From Mugil cephalus (lineage: Eukaryota > Chordata > Actinopteri > Mugiliformes > Mugilidae), in assembly GCF_022458985.1 (NCBI RefSeq), contig NC_061781.1:10939501-11003500 (forward strand): a DNA stretch of 64,000 nucleotides. Direction: 5' to 3'. Position numbers and translations under genes: made by a program. This document shows, piece after piece, positions 17,301 to 30,731 of this stretch. Positions within the stretch are counted from its first letter, which is position 1. Each line of letters opens with the position of its first letter. The notes under the pieces were generated by a model. The model saw nothing but the letters and a program-made list of their open reading frames with translations. It was not told the origin of the DNA and ran no database searches.

Positions 17301-20300
17301 TCCAGAAAACAATAGTAACCATAAATCATTTCAGTAAGAATATATCGTTAGTATTAAATACTATTTGAGCATTAGTGCATTTGCATTCATATTTATGCAT
17401 CTTTAACTATTAATACCTATGTTTTGAGTTTCGGCATCTGAGAAATTTTACGGTGACATTATTTACTCTGGGAGTATTTATTTTACTGTTTATTTTACTC
17501 TGCAGCCAGTCAAAGAGAACGCACAGTATTTGATCAGATCTCTAAAAACACTGGTGTATTGTAGGGACTGCCAGTTATAAATCTATTCGTATAGTTAGAT
17601 GTACTTTCTAGAGGTTCCGGGTTGCTTTTGTTAAGAAAACAACATTAAATTTAATCAACATCTGGTTTAGTTGAGTAATGAGAAGGAAATTTCTCAACAC
17701 AGGAAAAAATCCAGAATGAAGCAAAGCTTATATCAGACCTTTTTCACTGCATTGTGACTTGTCAAACACAGCTGTAAGTAGTAAATGACCTTCTCAACTT
17801 CCTTACAGTGAACTATCATTAAAATTATTAGTTCCTCCTGTACATTTTCCCGCTGTAACAAGTCAAAATAGCTGCTGTGGAACCATATTTGCATATTTTG
17901 AATAAAGACGCAAGTGCTTTGAAGAAGTAAAATGGGATGAATGAGATAAAATGGACAAAGTTTTGACATCTTGGCTTTTATGGGCTTCCACAATATTGTT
18001 ACCACCTGAACAAAGGTGCATGGATGTTCTGTACCTTAGATTTTTCAGCTTCCACACAGAAGAAAGAAAAGGGGTTTAGGAGCCTCTGAATTTTAACTGT
18101 TGGCTGTAATTGTTGTGACCCTTTCAGACCAGTAGGTGTAGCTGTGGTATCATTTATTTCATCAATATCCCGCTGGTAGTAGTTTCCACGTTAACCTGAT
18201 TTTATCCATGGAGAAATTACTTTCTCAGTTGTCTGGCAGGTTTTCTAAAGTGCCGCTTTCTTGCTTTTGTATTTTAAGAGAAGTTTGTTATTTGAGGCTT
18301 TTCTTTTTTCTTTGATGAGGAACTGTTGCCCTTTTTGGGGAGATTGTATTCTTTTGTTGGCCTCCAGGAAGTCCTTCCCCACGTTTCCTGTTCTCAGTGA
18401 TTATCTACGTCCTGTCCGGGGGGAAGAGAAAAGTGTTCCAGAAGTCGAGTCAATCTGTGAATAACACACTTCAGACTCTACATTACAGATAAACATGCAC
18501 ACAAAACGAAAGCAACACATTCACATACATGGATTCCCTTCAAAATATAAAGAAATCAGCATACCTCTCCTGGGGAGGGGTTTGTTTTTGCATGATTTAT
18601 CTTTACTACTAACATGCGCTGCTGTACCCCGTCCTCGCTTCCAGTCTAATTTATAGCTTAGTTGGTGGAGGCTGGTCTCCCCAGGAACTGTGTGAGAACC
18701 AGCCATAATGGTTACGCCAGGTTTTTCCAATTAAAGGGCTGCTGTGTGTGTTGTGGTGACCTCATGGTTGGCAGAGGACCAACAGGTCCCCTAACTAGCT
18801 GCAACAGCCTAGATTAGGCCGAACTCGCTAAACACTGAGGCACATCCTGAAGGAAAAGGAGCCACCGCCAAAATCATGGTGTCATTGTTTGATAACACGT
18901 CCCTGGTGTACATTTGGTAATGCTATCTCAGTGGTAGGTCTTTTTATCTCGACATGTCTTCTTCAGCATGCCTGACAGATATTCGCATTTCAATATAATG
19001 TTGACATTGGCCACTCAATACTTTTGGGCTGTCTCAGGAAAGATAAAGTTTAATCACTCTGTAGACTGTCGTCCTTCATTTCAGGGGTTAGATTCTGACC
19101 TACATGCAGTTTCAGTGACTTGCAGAACAACGAACATTCGAGGGGTTTCGTTGTTCGCTTCTTATGTCTCATGTTAAACATTTGAGTTGTGTAGTGAACC
19201 ATTAGACCAGACCACTGACATGGAGCTGTCACAGGCTGTCTATAAAAGTTGGAAGTAGCCATGGTGACGACACCCACTGGTTTAAGGACTCTAGTTTGCC
19301 ATTTGGCAGCCACTTTGTCAGAAGTGACCCTATTTGAAGGAGTAGTCGGAGGAGCTGGGGAGGAGCGACGGGTGCATGTGGCCTTTCTTGTCAATCACTC
19401 CAGAGCAGAGATGTCAACCAACCTATAGGCACATCCTGAGACACAGGCCTAATATCTACTTAATGTGGACTCAGCTGGCAGAATAATCAGAATATGTGAC
19501 TTAAGATAATGACGCCATAAAAACACGCGGAACAGATTTGTTCTGATTTTGAGTGGGACTCTGTTGGAGCCATAGATATTTTCAGTTCAGTCTCTAGTGA
19601 TCATCAGGGTATTGCCTTTTAAGTCACATCTTGCATAATGGGTTTTCACTTTCTTATCAAGTTTGTTAATTGAAACAGCAACTGCGTGATGACTATATAG
19701 AAGATGAATTTAATCTTACTAATATGTGCGTACATATATGACTCTTAGATTAACCTGGTCTCCTCAGATGTGTAAGTGAGAGGACTGTGACAAGGTCCTC
19801 CCCGGAGCCCCTTAGCAGGTGGAGTTAAAGCTAAAAAAACTGCTTGGCGACAAAATGTAAGACCTCTCAGAATAGTGCTTCGTCAGCTGCGATGGGAGGA
19901 GAAGTCGTTCCCCGCTTGTTCTCGTCAGACGCAGTAAATTGCGAGTGCATTGTCTCTAGGACCAAAACCGCTCAACCGCAACTCCCCTCTCGGTGCTTGT
20001 GGACAGAAGAAATGTGGTGCAACACGCCTCACCCTGTCCCTGCAGTTGAAGCCTTTCCCCCACAGAACAGGAAGCCGTAATGTGCTCCTTGGATCTGGGG
20101 TTTAGGGTGTTAACCGGACTCACCCACATTTCTGGAAAATGACAAAGAGAGACGGCCGGAACAGAGATCTGAAGCCCGCTGCTGCACTCCAGAGACCGCC
20201 GCACCGTCTCCCCCCGTGATCCCGGCTGTAATATATGGCTCTGGATCATTCCAGCGGGACCTGCTCCACCTCTGTGAGCCTGCCCCGCGCTCCGTGCACA

Positions 20301-23300
20301 GCAGTTTATACTGGTTAGTGTGGGAGAGTGAGAGGTCACTCAGACGGAGGGAGAGGCCTCAGATGCTCATGTAATCCGACTACACATTCCAGTGTGTATC
20401 AGAGGAATGCTGCGCTCGGAGAGGAGCCCCACTCTTCCGATACACTTGCTCTTCAAAGAGAAAGCAATCTGGAATAAGGACACTCACCGCTCCTCTGCCT
20501 GAAAGCAGGGTCGGGCCTTAGACTAATAATATTTACATAAAGGGAACTTTATTACATCAGTATTCATCATCCTCTGAAGCTCATGGATATCTGCACCGTA
20601 TCCCATGGCGATATGCTCAGTAGTTATCAAGATTTATTGGTTGATTAATTCAATTTATTCTTTTTAAACATCAAGAAACTTTTGAATAATAGATTATAAC
20701 AAAAAAGAATAATGAAATAATAAATCTAAGCAAGAAACCCAGTATGCAATGATTCATAAACAGCAGAAATAGAATATTACTGTGCACGTTTGATATCGAG
20801 CAGGAAGAAGTAAACACGTATTTATTCCTACCTCTTTTTCACACCTCATTCATTAACTTTGATATGCAATCTATAAATCATGATTCTGAACTCATATATG
20901 ACCCAAAACATTAAAACCACTGACAGGAGAAGTAAATAACATCGACCATCTTGTGACAATACATGGAAAAGTTTTAGACCTGGCATTCATGTGGATGTTA
21001 TTTGAACCATGCCAGGCACCCACATCCCATGGCAATAACACTCCTTTTTTGCTGCAGCAGCCAGCAGCATCAGCAGGATGCACAGGAACACACACACAAA
21101 AACGGCTTAGGAACAACTCACAAAAATATGAAAAAAAAAAAAAAAAAAAAAAAAACAGCACAAGGTGTTGACCTGGCCTCCAAATTCCCTAGATCCCAAA
21201 GTGATGAAGTATCCGTGGGATGCACTGGAACAAAGTCCCCTCCCCTCAACTCGTAAGACCACAAGGCCCCACTAATAATATCCTGTTGCCAGACACACAG
21301 CAGAGGACACCCTGAGAAGACCCGTGTCCATTCTCTGATGAGAATTGTTTTGGAGGCACAAGAGAGGAAGGTGGTCATAATGTTATGCCATAATAATTAT
21401 GTTATGTTTAAGACATAAAGCTGAAGGTGCGTCAGCCTGGAAAGATCAGAGCATCACTATCATAGGATTCTGTATCATGTAAGATTTGTTTTTTGGATTG
21501 AGCTCACACAAATGTCTGCACAATATTTTACAGCAACTCTCTTTGATGCAGATATTTCAGTCTGGACCAAAATGGAGCCAAACCACTAACATGGATAAAG
21601 TTAACCATATGGACTGCATTGCCAGCTAATGGCCTGTACTACTTGCATACAAATCAAATCGCAAATAGCGTCTGCATTCACTCTCACAGATGTTTGTCAC
21701 TTGCAAAACTGCAGATACATTCTTGCAAGTGGAAAATGTTATGAAATAAGACAAAACACCAGACCTGCAGCCCTGAACCTCCAGTTAAGATAATTTGATT
21801 GTTTTTATCTTCATTTGGGTTTGTGCATTATTTTGGGATAGGGAATCCCTCTGTTAAAATATGATTGACACGCAAAAGAAAAACAGATTTCCAACAACAT
21901 ACGGTGAAGCTTCCATCTGTGAGGGGGAAAAAAAAAAATTTAAAAAATGGGCTCAGCTGCAAAACTTTGCTCCCCAATGCATTTCATGTGGTCTTTATCT
22001 ATGGAGTAAAGTAGTATGCGTGTGAGCAAGTTTTTTTTTTTTTTTTTCCCCACGGAAAACGGAGAATCTTTTTGTCCAGAAACCCGCTCGTATATCTAAG
22101 CATTTCATCCACGAAGTGCTACGTGAACATGTGAACGCCCTCGACACAGTGAACTCGGCTATGAGAGCTGGAGTCATGCTTTCTTGGATGTTGGACTACA
22201 ATGTTGTAATCTGGGTGGGGACCTCATGGTGCAGACATTTGTTAGACCCTGATTGTTTGGACAGAGGGCGATCTCACTGGGTCACATGGTGAACAGGGGT
22301 CTGAGCGAGACCTATTTATTATCCAGTTTTCCACATAATATCCTGGAGAACATGGACACTTGGATTAAACAGTACATGCAGCTCTTCAGAGTTAGGCTTT
22401 TGTCTGGGACAAAGGGAAAAAAAAAAAAAAAAACGAACACGCTCTCTGTCTCTCTCTTCTCCCACTCTCTGCCTCCCTCTCTCGCTCGCTTTGACTCTTT
22501 GGCTCAAACTTGGAAGCTGCTGAGCTTCTGAAAAGGGTGGCGACTTCCTTTTGGATAAACATGTCATTAATCTGAGAGAACACATTCTTTCCCATCGCAA
22601 GATAACCAAGGGGGAAATGTCCGGTGTTGTAACATAGGCGGGTCCTTCAGACTGTGTGCATTGAGTGGCCCCCACCAATGCAGAACAATCTCCCCTCATA
22701 CATTCAACAAACTGACCTAGGCTGAACTGAGCTGCCCCGTCATTAGCTGTGCATCACTACCTGTTGTTGACATTTATTTTGACTGAATTACATCCTTCAG
22801 TTGAGCTGTGTTTGCTTTCAGGCTGTGTGAACTATTCCGATATAACGCTACTGTCGTTTTATGCGCTTGGTGTAGTTTAGGTTTAACAGCCAGTTTGTGT
22901 GAATTTATCTCCACTAGTCTATTAAGTGCAGTGTAAATGAAAGAAATCATACAACAGGAAGTCATGCGTCAACTAGGCTGCAGTCTGGTGATTTTATTAA
23001 TGGGAGACTTTTATAATAGAAATTAAAAAAAAAGAACAACGATCTGGCCCATGAACTGAACCACACTTGCAAAAATATTAAATACATTTAAAGTAAAGTG
23101 TTCATGTAGTCATTATCAGTCTTGTGTTTAAACCAGAGGTCTCCAACAAGGCACCAAACTGATGGAGAGATTAAGTAGGGACCCCCTACCTACCTACTAT
23201 ATGTGTTCTATATTAAGTTTGGCCTAGTGCTGTTTATCAGTATACATTATTATTATCATTCTGAATTCAATATTAAGCTATTCAAATAAATGGGAATGAG

Positions 23301-26300
23301 CTGCACTGTTGGCTCTCTTCTGCTAATATTGCAGCATACTGTGTACAGGAGACTTAGATTGACAGGTCTGGTGTGGCTGTACGTGTTGGCCAACACTGAT
23401 GTGTATTTAATGGAATCTATATAAAAAAATCTAATCAACTAAAGATTAGTCGTGTTGATAACCCACGGTTTAAATCATTGTGCGTTCTCTGAACGAAGTG
23501 TAATAGTTTGGGTGAAATTTTAACGGAACGTGGAGCATTTATTTTGGTGTCTTCAGCAGACTAGAGTTTGTCTAGTGGCTATAAAACTCAATAATGACAG
23601 CTGGACAACTTCAGCTACCAGAAGGAGGTTGTGATGTGTGCGGGCAGTGAGTAGATTGATGGTGTTGACTGTTTACTCAGTAAATGAATGGTAATCTTTG
23701 CAGAATGCTGCATTTAGCGGCCACTGGGAACTCAGGATTTTTAAACTCTGGCTGGGAAAAATGAAAGGGGATGCCACCAGAATTAGATTCCCCTGTTTAG
23801 CTTATTCAGTTAAGTTCTGCAGCTTTGTCCAAATAAAACCGTACGCAGCATTGCGGTCACCTATTTTTCTCTTGTGTTACGTTTGCAATGACGCGTCTGT
23901 TTACATGCTCCTTTCTTTTGTACGTTGTGGCGTCCTATTTCAGAGCACGGCTTCATTGGTTATTCGGCCGGGCTGCTCAGCAGCAACACCCTGCCAGATT
24001 ATAGCGCGGGAGAAACCTTCTTCACAGTCTTCGGCGTCTTCTTCCCTGCTGCTACAGGTGAGTCGACAGAGCACGTAAACACTCCCTGCTTTTCATTGTC
24101 GCCGCCACCTACCTATGTGTGTAGCAGATGCGGCGGTGCAAAGATACGTATTGTCTTGTACAGTATTTTGTGTGCATTTTTGTGGTTTGTACCTCTGTGC
24201 GAGCGTGTAGGGGTTATGGCAGGCTTCAACATGAGCTCAGACCTCCGGCGGCCAGAGCACAACATCCCTGTGGGAACGCTGGCAGCTGTCTTCACCTCGT
24301 AAGATAACACCCCAAACCCGCCGACATCACGCTCCTCACAATAGGGTTAAATACAAAAACACAACGGTAAAACACTACATCACAGAAATATGCGACTACA
24401 GATGCTACCGTGGCTATATATTAAGAAATACATTACATACAATACAATACAAGGCCACACATTTTATTTAAAGTAACCTGGTGCTATCGTGTTATTTTTA
24501 TTTATCTTTTGCTCTGGAGTGACACCGCACACAAACGCATTCCCTTGATGTCGTCTCCTATTAATAGAGAGAAAGGAGCATTGTTAATAATTCGGTGTGG
24601 TGTACTGTTGGTGACCTGCAGGTGGTTCCTGTATCTGGTCTTCGTCTTCCTCCTGGGGGCCATCTGCACCAGAGAAGCTCTACGCTATGACTTCTTAATA
24701 GCAGAAAAGGTAAACTCCTCTTTGTTTCCATCCTAGCCAGAGAGAGGAGAGGCCTTCCAGCAGGAGTCGAGGGAATTCCCCACGAGGGCTCACTTTGCTT
24801 ATTAGATAGACATTGATGTGTCTAAATCTAAATGCGTGAGATATGAGGATCCTTTTTTTTTTCAGTTGATACAGTATCATGTTTTTACCTTTTTACTTTT
24901 AGCAAGTTTGATACAACAGCTGTGGCGGGCTTTGAGAATTTCATTTAGCACGTAACGTTCAAAACATGCAGAAATTTTCAATAATTTATTCCATATTACA
25001 CTGAATTGGACTGTAATGTTGTAAATTCCAATACGTGCGGCGTAAAGCTAAAATTAAATGAATTTAGACTGGATTTAGTTTGAAAACTAATACTCTTTTA
25101 TTTCAGTGTGCAGACGTTTCCCACAACATGCATGTCCACTGTTGCTACACATCCAATAACTCAAACTAGCAAAGCTGTCTTAGAATTTGATGCGGCTAAG
25201 CCATCCAAGTTAGCGGTTTGCCTTTTAGCTGACCATGAATCACAGAGAGTTCTTGTGGGATTTAACGTAACAGCCTCGATAAGTGAGGTCAGAACTCCCG
25301 GCTCCAGACAGATTTACCGAGCGTGTCACTCGCCGTGTGTGTACATTCAGTGCGGTATCACTGCCACGATCGTAAATCTAATATGAATTCTACGTTATTC
25401 TCAAATTACAAAGAAGAACATTAGATTTTGCTTTAACCAGCTGCAGAAGTTCTCGACATCTCCATCAGTGGTTCGTTCTCGTTGTTTTTATAAGGGGCTG
25501 GCTGCAGCGGAACTGAACTGGGTGTAGCTGTTGTGAGCTCTCAACCCCACCCCATCCTTTTTCACCCTCTGTTTGTTTTCCTTCTTCCTCCAGGTCTCCT
25601 TGGTGGGTTTCCTCTTTCTGCTGGGCCTCTACATCTCCTCCCTGGCTTCCTGCATGGGCGGCTTGTACGGAGCACCCAGGATCCTCCAGTGCATCGCCCA
25701 GGAGAGGGTTATCCCCTCTCTGGCCTTTCTAGGAAGAGGGGTGGGTGGATGGGTGGATGGATGGATGGAGTCATGGAGTCATGGAGGGAGGAATGTGTGG
25801 ATTTTTACACCATGCTGAAAAATATTAGCTAGACTCAGCATGATGTCAGATCTGAGGGTGTGTGAATGCACATACATGCGTGATAAATATTTGCTTCTAG
25901 CGCTGTGGCAGTTTAAATAGTCACATTCATTAACATGTTTAGATGCTGAAATCACAGGGAGCAAAACCTGGAGGTGTGGGTAGCGTCGGCATTAGCTTGA
26001 GCTCAGAATAGTTGATAATGATTCAGCTCATGGAGAAACAGTCTCTGTCGGAAGTAGAAAAGCACAATATAAAGCCGATGGCTTTTTATGCATCCAGTTT
26101 CCTCCTTTTTTTGGAACCAGCACTGAAGAAATAGTCCCAAATAAAAGTCCAGTTATGAGCTTTTTTATGGAGGTTTCAGCCCCCATGCTGACCATTTGTA
26201 AAAGCTTTATTGCCACTGCAAATGAACAAACGTCATTTCAGTGCTAAAAACCACATGCTGGATCAACACATAATCACAAGTCATAGATTAAATCGCTTAT

Positions 26301-29300
26301 TTCTCATGTAACGGAGCACTATTATTATTTCCTGTTTCTTCTCTCAGAATGCCTTCACATCCTGTCACCTGTCTCTATGATGCAGCTGTAAGCCCTGATT
26401 TAAACCTTATATAAGCAAAAATCATGTGCAAACGTGCTGCAAGAGAGGTTCACGCCACAATAAGGGAAGCTCATAATTCTGAGGAGGACGGTTTAATGTA
26501 CCGGTAGAAATAGTTATAATAGCTGATACATGGCTTGTCAGGAGATTCATTTGTTGAAGAGTAATGACCTGGAATGCGTTATGCAAATTCAAATAAGATC
26601 ATGTTATTTTTCAGTGCACCTTTGTAAAATCCCCCGATAACTAACTGCAGCTTTAAACAACGGCACTATTTGGTAAATCAGCCCACTTAGACTTTAATGT
26701 AGCAGAAGTCATTGGTTTAACCTAATAAATGTGCCTGATCTAAATGTATAGGGGCGTGTGGTGTTTGGACTCGAGATGAAACTATTCCAGGACTGCCTAA
26801 TTATAGAGTCAGGAGTGCATAGAAGTGAGTGGACCGACTTCATTACGGCAGAGGAGTTACGACTCACCGCTGCTACACACACACACACGCACACGTTCAC
26901 GTTGACATCCTGACCCCGTCCACCCCCGTTTTCCTCTCACTTCCCTGGATGGCAGCAGAGTCTGACCTCTCTCAGCGGGCTGGAATGAGGCCCGAGACAT
27001 CTTGGCCCAAATCAAAGCGTCAGAACAAACGCAGGAAGGGCGACGGGCCTTGCCCTACTCCACTGTGTGCTCTGGAGTCCCGCCAGGCGCACAGCGGAGC
27101 TCCTTAAACTGTGTGACAGGACCTGGGAAGTAAAGGCAAACTGGTTTAAAAAAAAAAAAAAAACACATGTTAAAACAGTTTATACATTTTAAGGAAGGCG
27201 CTATTGTGGCGGCCATTGTTTGTGTCCCTCAAAATGCGAGGAATTTTATATCATTGTGTGTTTTTTGGAATGTAACGTGACCCTAATCAAGTAAATGCAT
27301 TGTGCGTCTTTCTTAAAACACGTGCATTAAATCGAATTGAATTGAACTGAATTGAATTGAATTGAATTGAACTGAACTGAATTGAATTGAATGGAATGGA
27401 ATGGAATGGAATGGAATGGAATGGAAGGGAATGGAATACAGGCATATTAATGGAAAAATTACATCAAGACTTTCAACAGTTGAATAAAATGGGAGTAGCT
27501 TTTCTCATGGTCATCACAGCTGTCCACCGTCAGGTTAGCCAGACAAAGGCCAGATGAAGTCATGGGAAGATTTTTTGGAATGGTTCATTTTTTTTTTTTT
27601 TTTTATTAGTCACTGTTCTTATTACATAATCAGACCCATATTCCACTACAGCCAATAAATAATAAACATGACTGAGTAGTGCTCACCCATTGCAGCTTGG
27701 TTGGAAGGTAAATCCAAACATATTAAAGTTTATGGCACAAAAAAGTAAAAAGAGGAGGAATTGAACCTCCTTTGTCCCATATGTATTGTGTACTTTTACA
27801 TAATTGAACTCGGCTGTGAAGAGTATTTAGTTAGTTTGTTTCAGGAATACTTTCTCAAAAACTTATCATTAAATATGAATGTAACTCTCACCAGCCTCAC
27901 AGCGTAGTTATGTAGTTGTAGTTGACGATATCTTCCTTTTCTGACAGAAAGGCCCAAACAAGACTCCAGTGGCGGCTATCGTTTTGACCAGCCTGCTGAC
28001 CATGGCCTTCATTTTCATCGGCCAGGTCAACGTGCTGGCGCCCATCGTCACGATCAACTTCATGCTCACCTACAGCTTCGTCGACTACTCCTACTTCAGC
28101 GTGGTCATGGCCTTCCAGCTCCAGACTAAAGAAAAGAGGGACAACTCCATCCTGGCCAGGAGCAACCGGCGCAGGTCCTCCACCACCAGGCAGAGCTCCA
28201 GACCGCTGATCGAAGCCGCTCTCCCCAACTATGGGAGCGGAGGCCAGAGTCCGCAGAGTAAAGGGACGCTGTTGGAGTTCACCAGGGACATGGACCAGAT
28301 CTTCCCACCTGACTCCAATGGTAACGCTGAGAACAGCTCCGCCGCGCAAGAGCAGAGCAGCAGGTCTAAGAGCAGAAAGACCACTGCGAAACAGAAGCTG
28401 ATGGACAGCTTTGCTTTGGACCAGAACTGCAATGTGTCCTCAGACGAGAGAGGAGGAGAGGAGACGGGTTCAGCTCCTTCGGAGCAGGAAGCTGAGGGGC
28501 AGTGTGGAAACGAGGAGCTCGGGGTGGAAGAACAAGCTCCGATCAAATGCCGTTCAAAAATGAGTGATGGTCAGTTGGATTCAGCCGCAGAGACTCACAA
28601 ACACGACACAGGTAATCGGATTTATCGTCAACAGTTAAACTGAGGTTTATGCCATAAAGGTGAGTTGTACCTGTTGGTTGAATCTGTCTTAAATCTTTCA
28701 GGTGATGAAGTTAAAGCTGAACACCAGAGCTTTGAAATCCGACCCGTAGAAAATTCCCTCTATGCAAAGTTTTGTAACCACTGGATCGCTCTCATTGGGG
28801 TACATTACATTCTGCTCGCTGTGCATTATCTTTTCATTTATTTTTTTACATAATGTAATGAATAACGTGAACGTATCGTTTGTTTTCTTGCAGGCACTGA
28901 GCTCCGTATTGATTATGTTTGTTATCCAGTGGGTTTATGCCCTAGCAAACATAGTGGTTGCCCTGCTGCTCTTCTTCTACATCGGGAAAACAAGTCCCGG
29001 ACTACCAATAGGTGATTTTCATCTGTTCATTTCCTGTTTAGAAACCAGTTTTTCTTTGATTCTTCGTCCGTAAATGTAGATCAGGGGATCAGAACACAGA
29101 GCACGGCCTCTGAAGGGAAAGAGCACAGAGACTTATATTGTTTGAATAACCTTCACAGCTATTGAATTCTTCATTTAAGTAACACTTAATTAGATATCAA
29201 TGGTTTTGACAGAATGTAGTATACACAATACGCACACATAATAAAGAGATGAGACTTATATTAATAGGTTGCGTAAAGTAGCCCAAAAATTCATTTTCAA

Positions 29301-30731
29301 GAAGTAAAACACCTAATCCTTTTAAAAGCATGTGATGTATACAACATGACACATATTTATATATCAATTATAAGAAATGTTATCATGTGTTGATCTTTTG
29401 TAATGATGTTCAGGATAGATTGATACCCATATTCATAGTACTGTAAGCAAGTAGTACACATATTGCTAAAATAAATAGATAGTACACGTAGTATAATAGA
29501 TTATATGGTTCACTAACTAAGGCTAAGCTGCCGCCAAATAAAGTAGAGAGAATACAATGTGCTTAACACACACTATTATACCAATATATTGGTTCTGTTA
29601 CTTAGTCCATGGATCACATGTGGTCTGGTGGTAAGCGAAGCAGACTTGGGGGTCGTAGGGTCAGTGGTTTAAAACACTCTGTGGTTGATATTTCCTTGAG
29701 CAAAGCCCCAAACCCACCTAAGTGTGTGCGCCGCTCTTTGTGCGGACGGATGGATGTTTTCAATTTCCACAGTGTTTAGTCTAATAATTAGTATTTAATA
29801 TGTCCAGCTGTGAGCTGAGCTTAAAGCTAATGTTGCAATGTTCTCTTCACATTTTCCGTGATGTGCAGTCATTTATATCTGAATGAGCCTCTTGAATGAG
29901 TAGTAATCCTTTAACATCCAGTTACATCCAATTATAACTTGTGTGTAGACTTCATTACACTCTCCTGCTTTTTGATACTTGTATTTTTTTTTCTTTTGGC
30001 TCAGCTTGGATCCAGCAAAAGTTACTTTTCTTATTTAAGCCTTTTTCAGTGATCATGTGACCTGGTAGCTCTGCAGCAACTTTCACTTGCGGTCTCTTTG
30101 CCAGGCGGCCTGGCAGCTGTTGTGGCTTAGGATTTCTAGAATAGCTACGTGGGTCACTCCGCATCTGTCCAATAAACTCACCACATTACAACGTGCCTTT
30201 CGCACTCCAGCTCACGACATCTCTGAGCGTAAGCGCTGCAGGTGCTAAACATTTGTGCCGCAGTTGGACGATGAGGTGTTGCCAGTGTCTCAATGTGGTT
30301 ACTGTTACTACTCTTATGTACAGAGTTATAAAGAGAAGTCCAGGTTTAATAAATTTAAATGTGTATTTATTGAATTTGAAAGACATTTCTCTGGAACAGT
30401 TTGGTTTTGGTTTTGCAGGTGTTGCAGCTCAATTCAGCTTTTTCACGTGGCTCAAGTCAACACTGAGACGCATTTGCAGGTACTGTGTGGTTTTATTGTT
30501 ACACCGCACACAATTCAATTTTTTTTTGTTTCGGTAAAGACTTTTATTTCCTTGTCTTTCAGGGGAAGTGGATCTGTGCAGGATGAGATCGTAGTGACAC
30601 CCTCTCTGTCCGGGGTCGGCCTCACAACCAAGCAGCTGACGGAGGAAAATGCAGACTTCGCCTCTCGTCACCGCTATCACCAGTCCTCATTCATCATAGC
30701 GGACAAGATGGTGCAGCCGCCGTTCCACTGA
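14307..30731 (+). CDS. slc12a8: Solute carrier family 12 member 8 (CCC9-type transporter)
   Basis: An APC-fold multi-pass membrane transporter, a divergent member of the cation-chloride cotransporter family. Reported substrates include polyamines/amino acids and, disputed, nicotinamide mononucleotide. Coding exons are 14307-14441, 14766-14912, 16207-16398, 16484-16715, 23944-24057, 24211-24298, 24622-24709, 25594-25740, 27948-28611, 28702-28799, 28894-29011, 30419-30479 and 30563-30731, giving 750 aa (human 714). Landmarks shared with human are [13 protein letters not shown] at about residues 57-69, [10 protein letters not shown] near 142, [10 protein letters not shown] near 160, [10 protein letters not shown] near 200, [14 protein letters not shown] at 319-332, [11 protein letters not shown] near 360 and [16 protein letters not shown] near 410. 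A long hydrophilic insert follows (about 435-602, with [12 protein letters not shown]), then two last membrane spans and a conserved tail ([12 protein letters not shown]). The start has G at -3 and +4 and is the only Met in its exon; the residues before [11 protein letters not shown] differ from human. Confidence 0.96.
16716..23943 (+). other. slc12a8: slc12a8 intron 4 (7.2 kb)
   Basis: The longest intron in the gene, between the exon ending HLDP and the exon starting EHGFIG. It is mostly AT-rich unique DNA plus a degenerate Tc1-like element at about 20893-21400, A/T homopolymers (21131-21154, 22030-22047, 22418-22433) and no supported exon or RNA gene. Confidence 0.6.
20893..21400 (+). mobile_element. 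Degenerate Tc1/mariner-like transposon relic
   Basis: Begins with a decayed terminal repeat leading into AACATTAAAACCACTGACAGG, a sequence widespread in fish Tc1-like elements, and ends in the complementary TCATAATGTTATG. Inside, the plus strand still reads [12 protein letters not shown] and then YPWDAL, a decayed form of the Tc1 DDE signature (WPPNSPDLNPIEHLWD). A long A tract (21131-21154) interrupts the remnant. It is inactive: internal parts are deleted and the frame is broken. A shorter relic of the same family lies at 61484-61743. Confidence 0.7.
25741..25790 (+). repeat. (GGAT)n-like microsatellite directly at an exon donor
   Basis: GGGTGGATGGGTGGATGGATGGATGGAG immediately follows the slc12a8 exon 8 boundary at 25740. 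The repeat itself supplies the donor (GGG|GTGGGT) and further GT dinucleotides in the same register. Confidence 0.75.
27330..27437 (+). repeat. Pentanucleotide array (GAATT/GAACT)n to (GGAAT)n
   Basis: About 100 bp of tandem 5-mers in slc12a8 intron 8. The first part is AATTG/AACTG-type, then it changes to clean GGAAT repeats (about 27390-27430). GGAAT is also the core of human satellite II/III. Confidence 0.85.
29612..29760 (+). mobile_element. Probable decayed tRNA-derived SINE fragment
   Basis: GTCTGGTGGTAAGCGAAGCAG resembles an A-box region and GGGTCAGTGGTTTAAAAC a decayed B-box. These are followed by TTGAGCAAAGCCCCAAACCCACC, the conserved body of fish tRNA-derived SINEs. It lies in slc12a8 intron 11. 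It is old and its ends are unclear. Confidence 0.45.

Noticed and set aside
20953..21256. Frames of 72-92 codons around an A tract
   Set aside because: Lie within the Tc1-like relic; they contain a poly-Lys artefact and broken transposase remains.
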